From: Pleodorina starrii | Lineage: Eukaryota; Chlorophyta; Chlorophyceae; Chlamydomonadales; Volvocaceae | Direction of reading: 5' to 3' | DNA: 64,000 nucleotides | Assembly: GCA_030267565.1 (NCBI GenBank) | Contig: BRXU01000003.1 | Coordinates: 5,927,001-5,991,000 of the forward strand | Part shown: positions 58,006 through 64,000 of the stretch, one piece after another | How the letters are laid out: each line of letters begins with the position of its first letter | How positions within the stretch are numbered: the stretch's first letter is position 1 | Position numbers and translations under genes: made by a program | The notes under the pieces: model-generated | What the model was told of the DNA's origin: nothing | Databases searched by the model: none | The model's input: the letters and a program-made list of their open reading frames with translations, nothing else

Positions 58006-58078
<73 letters not shown>
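58006..58078. repeat. (TG)n / (CA)n tail of an older LINE copy
   Basis: About 36 perfect dinucleotide units. On the minus strand it follows the older copy's 3' UTR and directly precedes the truncated ORF1. Confidence 0.95.
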
Positions 58079-58080
<2 letters not shown>

Positions 58081-58342
58081 CTGTTACATATCTGCCGGGC
58101 CGACACTGGCCGGGGGCGCTAACCCGCCCACATACGGGAGACCGCCGAAGCACTCCTCTGTTGAGGAGGGGCGTGCCACCTTGTCTGCACACTGCACCGG
58201 GAAGTGCTAACCGCTGCGCCGTAATCGTCACAGGACAGCGTCCACCTGATTGTCCATGTGCCAGCTAAGCTAGCCCCAGGCGCCTACTGTCCTCGGTCCA
58301 CCGAACGCATGCTCTACAGCTGCGTAATCTACCAGGGCACTC
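58079..58342 (-). mobile_element. 3' UTR remnant of a related LINE copy
   Basis: 58080-58180 aligns with 51308-51420, the 3' end of the main LINE: shared TATCTG.CCGGGCC, CTGGCC..GGGC.GCTAACCC, AGACCGCC.AAGCACTC and GGGCGTG. It contains a stem CTCCTC/GAGGAG (58153-58168) in the same place as the main copy's stem. No ORF remains. Confidence 0.65.
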
Positions 58343-58551
58343 ACACCGGTGCCATTACCACCTCCTATATCCTTCGGAAGCCTGCCACCGCCCGATCTTA
58401 GTTATCCAACCACCACCTGCTATGCAGTCTGGTCCAGGCCCTATGCAGACTCATTCCTCCACCACTGCTCTGCGGCAGCGTTGTAGTCTTCTAGGTGGCA
58501 TCCCACTCCAGCCGCCCCGCGCACCAGAGGACACCGGTGCCATTACCACCT
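58343..58551. repeat. 167 bp segment flanked by a perfect 21 bp direct repeat
   Basis: 58343-58363 and 58531-58551 are identical 21-mers (starting ACACCGGTGCCATTACC). They look like a target-site duplication around 58364-58530. A short (TG)n run follows at about 58551-58563. Confidence 0.75.
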
Positions 58552-58563
58552 GTGTGTGTGTGT

Positions 58564-60324
58564 ATGTCTGTACATGCGTGCGGGGCGGCAGCGACGGTCA
58601 CAGGCAAGGTACCTTTGTGCCTACAGCTGAACAAGGGAGCTTCCGCTTGCGGTCTGGCGCATACGGCAGCTCGTTGTGCACTGCGCAAAGGATCCCTGCT
58701 TTACGGTCTGCATCTGCAGCCATTGCGTGAGGCCTCCGGCTACAGCTCTTGGAAAGGTCAGGTTCTGCGCGCGTGCGTGCTAGCAGCAGTTGATGCGCCA
58801 GCTAGGTTGTCGAATAGCTATTAGTATTGTAATAACCGCGGGACTGTCTTGTGGTTTCAAAAGTCTGTGGCTGGTAGGGCTTCACAGGTAGTGAGTGATA
58901 GATTATAGATGCAGCGAAACGGGCACCGATGTGTGAGAAGAGGGAAGCACGCCGTGCGCTCGTCCGGTGTCGTATGCCAACTTCGCCGCACACCTTGTAA
59001 TATCCACACTTTCCAAGCTTACTGTTTGCCTCAAAATTGTCATGCCCGTTAGGAACCATTCTTGTCCTTGGTTTGGATTGACGCCCCTGGCCCTAAGAGT
59101 TACTCTTGCGGCGGTCCACGGCAGGCCGGTGTTCCTGAGTAGCTGGGAACCGAAATCCCCATCAGGGCGACGCTGGTTTACATTTTGTCAAAGTTTTACC
59201 CTCAGATCATATTGCAATTATATGCTGCCCGAGACGGCACGGAAGCAATCCGGGTAACTGCGGCGCAGGATTACGACAACTTGTCTTATAGGTCAATCAT
59301 GAAGCAAGTATACAACGCTATGTGACGAAGTGACATAGCATAGCGAAGTGACTGTTTTGCCTCCTATTCCAGACACCCCAAAATCTCTGTCATGTTTCTG
59401 TGTGCTGTCATGGGTGCTGAAGAACATCTGCAACAACATACCGCCTTGGACGAAGCCTGAAGTATATGGTACATAGCATTTCATCGCAAACCCGCCGATC
59501 ATACATGTTTTTTTATCAGTTCTGTTCGATGTGTATTTTGATCAGGATTCGCACTGTCGAGCAAGTACGAAAATGGGGCCTAACAGCACTAATGCCCTAT
59601 GCGTACTAGTTAGAAATCACCAGTTTCGACTGGTACAAATATAATCAGATGAGTGCAGAGTGACAAGTAATAAATGTCTGCCGCCGAATTGCGGGCCAGG
59701 TGTGAACGGCGTCCAGAACAGCTGGAAGTTACAAATAAATTCATTTGAACACTTGCCGTATAAATAAACATTGTTTACCCGAACCATCCTGTTCCGGGAC
59801 TCTTTCTTGGCATACCGGTACCGTTCCTCGAGTCAGTTCGTCGACGTTCGTCAAGAAGCCGAGATTGTTCAGTCCGTGATATAAGTAAAAAATACAACTT
59901 TGGTGCCCGTATACCTCGCGTAGGGGCCCTTATGGGCGGAGGCCAAAAGATTGGGGTTTGTGCCGGCAGTATCGCGATGCACAGTATGTACGGTTGTTGC
60001 TTAGGTGTAATGCCCCAAGCCTGCTTTTGTGGGATGTAAATCAATGATTTATCATTTGAGGTATTTCAGCTACTTGGCACCCTAAGAGCGGGAAACCGGA
60101 CGCCCCGCCCACCATTACACGTATAGCGATGTCGCGCGGGGCTTATGTCGAGTCCATAAACACATTTGCTTACATGTCTTAGTTAGCTCACCTGACGTCA
60201 ATCATCGTCTATAGATGTTGAGAGACAATCGACGCCACTTCGTTCCATGGCGGCATAGACATCGTCATAGGTATCTGTAACGGAGTAGAGGGGCCATTTG
60301 CGCCCCTGTGACCAGCACTGAAGG
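58564..60324. other. Intergenic, AT-richer, no gene seen
   Basis: Composition falls toward A/T between about 58800 and 60300. A small palindrome GCTATGTgacgaagtgACATAGC lies near 59318-59340. No exon chain or RNA gene was recognised. The part just before 60325 is the likely promoter of the 5'-nucleotidase-like gene. Confidence 0.45.
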
Positions 60325-62264
60325 ATGAACGCATTTTTTCGTAACGTTTCTGTGCTTCTAGCGCTCTCGGTCACAGCCGCTAGCGCGGCTAGCGCAGTGC
60401 AAGCGTCTTCCAGCTCGACCGACAAGCAAGGAGTCTCATGCGGTCGGGCAACAGCAAACAGCAATACAATTTATGCGTGGTGAGTAACTCAGAGGTTGTT
60501 AATCAGCCGTGCCACGCCGCAAGCAGCTGGACTGTCATGGCTGGGGAGGGCGCAAATCGTCGAAACTTCGGGCTGGTTCGAGTCGACCTCTGCTGGGAGT
60601 CGTTGTTCCTGTCTTACGCAACCGGCACAATGTTGCGTAAAGCAATGTTGCGTTCGGGCATGCGCGCCTGCCTGGGGTGGAGTTCAGGTCCGCACGGTTG
60701 GTTAATGCTTTGCTCGTAGGTTGAGTTTGGAGTCTGCTCCAGAGTCTGAAGCCACGGTAGAGTGGCAGGTGGCCACGGATGCGTCCTTCAGCGCTGACTC
60801 CGTTAGTTCCAGCGGCAGGGCCGCTGCGATGCCCGCAACGGCGGGTGGCCTGCGCGTCTCGGGGCTGGTCACCGGCCTAAGCCCGAACCAGCGCTACTTT
60901 TACCGGTTTGTGGCCCTTCCGAAAGGCCCGCAAACTCCTACTGGTTCCTTCGTGACGCAGTCGGCGCGTGCAGAAGGTGCGTGGCGACGTGATAATGGAG
61001 ACTGGAAGTCTCTTAGGGAATATCATATGAATATTAGCTGCAAAGTGTTTTTGGAATGCGCCAGTCGCTATGGCAGTTAAAGGTTCGCGATGGCGAGTCG
61101 CTGAAACGACCTCCGGGCCGGCCTGCCAGTTAACACCGCGATACAGTGATATAGTGATAACAAAAAAGCAAATATCAGTCTGCATCTAATGATTCATTAT
61201 TGTTATTTCGCTCTGCAGGGATGGGTCGCATTGGCACAGGACTCGCCTTTGGTGCCCGGGCGCGCACGGACCGCATGCGCCGCCGTCTGGGCACCGGCAG
61301 CGGGTACCCGGTGGGCACTCTTGCCCACACACTCCGATCTGACAGGGCGACGCTGCGGCTGGGGGAGGCACCGCTCGGCGACTTCGTATGCGACTCGATG
61401 ATCTGGTACATGTCGGTAAGGACGTTGCTATGGGCGCCCCCTTCCCCTCCCCCAAAAAACACCCAGCAGCCCAACTTTCAAGCAGCAGCACTCGCAATGA
61501 ATCCTGCTCCGTCAAACTGCACCGTCAAACTGCTCCGTCAAACTTCTGCCTCACATCCCTTCGGTTGGTTGGTGGTTCCCTTTGGTTGTCCGTTGACACG
61601 CGGCCTCCCTACTGCCACATGAGTTGCTATGAGATATGCGTGACCTGCCTGTCGGTCTCCTCCCCTCCCTTGCTCCGTTGACCCGGTCAACGCTCGCTCA
61701 TCCGCTGCTGTGTTTGCCGCTCAGATGGTCTCTGAGTACTCGCCAGACTTCTGCCTGATTAATGCGGGCGCCATCCGCGCGGATCTGCCGGCTGGCGAAG
61801 TTACGATGGGTGGGTGGGGGATGATGGCGGGGTGGGGGTGGCGGAGGGGTGTGCGTAACGGCTGGGTTGCTGTTGTGTTAAAGCAGGCTCCGGACCCTTC
61901 GCGAGGGTAGGCCCCAGCTAGTCGTGCACCGCTTCCCGGGCTACCTCCGGTGACCCACCTTAGGGTGAGTCAGCACCTCATGGCAGACGGGGCGCTGGAG
62001 CGTCCTGTCAGCAGGCACCGGCTTCCTGCCTCCTTAAAACCCTAAAACCCTAAAACCCTGCTGCACACCTCCAGCCCGATCCAGCGCCTTGTTGTCGCCG
62101 CGCCCATTGCACGCCGTTGTACGACAGACCAAATCCGGGCCACCCTGCCGTACAACAACACGCTTGTCGTCAAGCGCATCACGGGCCTGGCGCTGCTGAC
62201 TGCGCTGGAGAACAGCGTGGCGGGCGACTGGGCCGCTGGGGAGATGCGCTTGGAGTTCCTGCAG
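60325..62264 (+). CDS. Secreted PhoD-N-like / 5'-nucleotidase C-terminal domain protein, 5 exons, 3' end open
   Basis: Exons: 60325-60479, 60720-60976, 61219-61415, 61725-61809, 62128-62264 (277 codons in phase). A signal peptide starts at the ATG (FFRNVSVLLALSVTAASAASA). Residues ~52-137 resemble the beta-sandwich that precedes PhoD/metallophosphatase domains (EATVEWQVATD, LVTGLSPNQRYFYRF). Residues ~138-277 match the 5'-nucleotidase C-terminal domain: LAHTLRSDRATLRLGEAPLG then DFVCDSM, INAGAIRADLPAGEVT, and LPYNNTLVVKRITG followed by ALENSV. In known 5'-nucleotidases this domain binds the nucleoside base, while a separate metallophosphatase domain does catalysis. That catalytic domain is absent: only a ~240 bp intron separates the two parts. 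The last exon was not found; read-through would stop at 62309-62311. Confidence 0.65.
62036..62059 (-). repeat. Interstitial telomere-like repeat (CCCTAAAA)x3
   Basis: Three consecutive AAAACCCT units in the last recognised intron of the 5'-nucleotidase-like gene, in opposite orientation to the copy at 40009. Confidence 0.85.
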
Positions 62265-62311
62265 GTGAGACTCTGCGGGTGCCGTCCTGTAACGGAGGTT
62301 ATGAACTCATG

Positions 62312-64000
62312 ATGTATATTGACTCGGCGTGTCGGCGACGCCTCCGACCAACAGCTTCGGCAGGCTTTGCCGCAGCTGTTACACGTCTGAAGAGGAAGGT
62401 TGAGGAGGTATGGAAATGGGGAACAGACGAGGACCTCGGCAGCTCGGCTGTGCTGCGTTTGTGAAGGGGCGGGCGCTGGCTGGTTGCTGGGCGGCTGGCT
62501 GCTGCCTCAGGCCACGAACATGCCGCCCAGCAGCCAGCCGGCGCCCGTCCCTGCACGAGGCAGAATTGCTAGTGACTGCTGGTGCCCGCATCCGTCTGGC
62601 TGCAAGGTCCAGGGCAGTTGTGCCGGCAGCGCTGGCTGGGAATCTGTGGCTGGGCTGCAGCAGCTGGGCTGCGGCCTGCGAGGGACTTGGGGGACGAGAT
62701 GGATTGAGCGGGCGGGCTAGGGTAGGATAGGGTAGGTTGGGATGGGATACGGTAGGCTGGGAGCGGATTGGAATGGTTGGATCAGGGCAGGACAGCCCGG
62801 GATGGATGTGGTGACCAGGGGGCAGACGCAGACGCAGGCGTGGGGAGCTTCAAGGGATCGGGGTGGGGAGGAGCTGGATGGATGGGGTGGGATGGAAACC
62901 AGCGGGACGGGACGGGGCAGGATAGACGGGTGGGTTGGAAGGACGGCATGGGGGCGAGTGGGGCGGGGATGAGGCGAGGGAATCGTGTGGGTGCATGTAA
63001 CGAGCTGGGCAGCATGGGGCGAGCTCGGACGGATGAGCTCGGGCTTGACACGCGGTCGGCATCAAGTCTCAGACAGGGTATGCTGTTGCTACACATCCGG
63101 TAGCCGATTTCCGGGGGTTGACGCCCTTTTGGGGTCAGGGGTAGGCGGGGAGTTAATGGGGTGAGCCAACTGCGCCAAGGCGCTGTCTGTCTCGCCGATG
63201 CTCCCGTGCCCCCAGAAAACACCCGCCTCTCCCCTCCCCCCGACGTGTGTCCGCCAATACCCACGGGCAACCAAGTGCTGGTGTGGTTTCGGAGGACCTG
63301 ATCGGCGCATTCCATGCAGTACCGCAGTAGGGCTTGGGCCAGAGCTGCCCGGGTTGAGTGCGCCCCGTCCAGTTTGCAACTCGCGCAAGGGCGGGAGCTG
63401 CTCCAGCGGGCTACTGGCTCCGTCGCTTCGGCTGCCTGAGGGCACTGAGCGGCATCAATCGGTCCAGTGGCTTGGTCGTGTTATCGTATGCGGCCACGCA
63501 GTGCTCCCTTCCTGCCTTGCGCAGCGGCCGCGGAGACGGGGGCCACGCGGCACCCGGTGTAGTTGGCCCGCGTGAAGGCAAAAGGCGGCGCGTGCACCGC
63601 TGGCAGGCAAGCAAGCACGCGCGCCGAGCAATGCTCGCTCGTCGGGGGGTCGCGGCAGCGCCAGTGGCGACCGCAACAGGAGCAGCAGCAGCTGCTGCTG
63701 CTGCAGGCGAAGTCGCCGCAGCCGCCGCAGCCGCAGCAGCGGCAATGGCCGGTGCTTCCAGCACTGCAGCCCCAGCACGGGGGGTTGTACCGCAGGACCT
63801 TGCATCAGCATCATCACCAGCAGCAGGAGCAGCAGGAGCAGCAGGAGCGGCGTTAGCACAGCTTGGACTCGGCACACATGCATACCTAGGCCCGGGCCCC
63901 GTTTGGATAGCTTGTGTCCCCCCCCGCCCCAAAAGCAAGAGCTTGTCCTATCCGCCCCTTTTCTCCCAAGACTGCGGGCCCACAACACCGATGCGATCCC
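62312..64000. other. Unresolved region at the window end
   Basis: Should contain the 3' end of the 5'-nucleotidase-like gene; a TGTAA at 62996-63000 is a possible poly(A) signal. 62715-62970 is built of GGGATGG/GGATAGG-like units. 63670-63850 is rich in CAG/CTG and gives Gln, Ala or Leu runs in every frame. No domain recognised. Confidence 0.35.
62466..62551. repeat. 30 bp near-perfect inverted repeat (hairpin)
   Basis: Arms 62466-62495 and 62522-62551 differ at about three positions and enclose a 26 nt loop. It lies just downstream of the last recognised exon and could form a stable RNA hairpin if transcribed. Confidence 0.85.

Noticed and set aside
57392..58210. 272-codon plus-strand frame with Ala/Arg and Cys-Val runs
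   Set aside because: Antisense of LINE ORF1 and of the TG microsatellite.

Overview
The window looks like nuclear DNA of a volvocalean green alga (Chlamydomonas relatives). The signs are: GC-rich DNA; genes cut into many short exons by GT-AG introns; introns full of GT/CA and GGGT/GGCT microsatellites; candidate TGTAA polyadenylation signals; interstitial TTTTAGGG-type telomere repeats; and a LINE retrotransposon. The species is not identified. Nearly all genes are multi-exon, so each CDS entry spans the gene and its exons are listed in the evidence. Exons were joined by matching splice sites, reading phase and family motifs. No transcript evidence was available.

Layout. 1-4995: no supported gene. 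4996-17148 (+): a 23-exon, two-TM receptor-like protein kinase of TKL type. 17149-22297: intergenic, with microsatellites. 22298-24910 (-): a spermidine-synthase-like SAM-dependent methyltransferase. 25122-26822: an unrecognised minus-strand coding exon flanked by two ~260 bp direct repeats. 27834-37193 (-): a 16-exon UvrD/PcrA-type superfamily 1 DNA helicase. 39179-41038 (-): a membrane-anchored LEA_2-like protein. 42226-50963 (+): a 16-exon gene that fuses a YVH1/DUSP12-like dual-specificity phosphatase to a HAD hydrolase in one reading frame. 51270-58005 (-): a LINE with intact APE/RT ORF2 and 5'-truncated ORF1, inserted at the (CA)n tail of an older copy. 60325-62264 (+): a secreted protein with a PhoD-N-like domain joined directly to a 5'-nucleotidase C-terminal domain.

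No pathway links these genes; they look like ordinary unlinked eukaryotic neighbours. The LEA-like gene and the phosphatase fusion diverge from a shared ~1.2 kb interval. Summed exon lengths are exact multiples of three for the kinase (1047 aa), the helicase (944 codons so far), the phosphatase fusion (758 aa), the methyltransferase (~337 aa) and the LEA-like gene (246 aa), which supports the models.

The most notable items are the DSP-HAD phosphatase fusion with altered zinc ligands, the unknown direct-repeat-flanked gene, the 5'-nucleotidase-like protein without its metallophosphatase domain, the LINE tail-in-tail insertion with a conserved 3' stem-loop, and introns whose repeats begin exactly at the splice donor.
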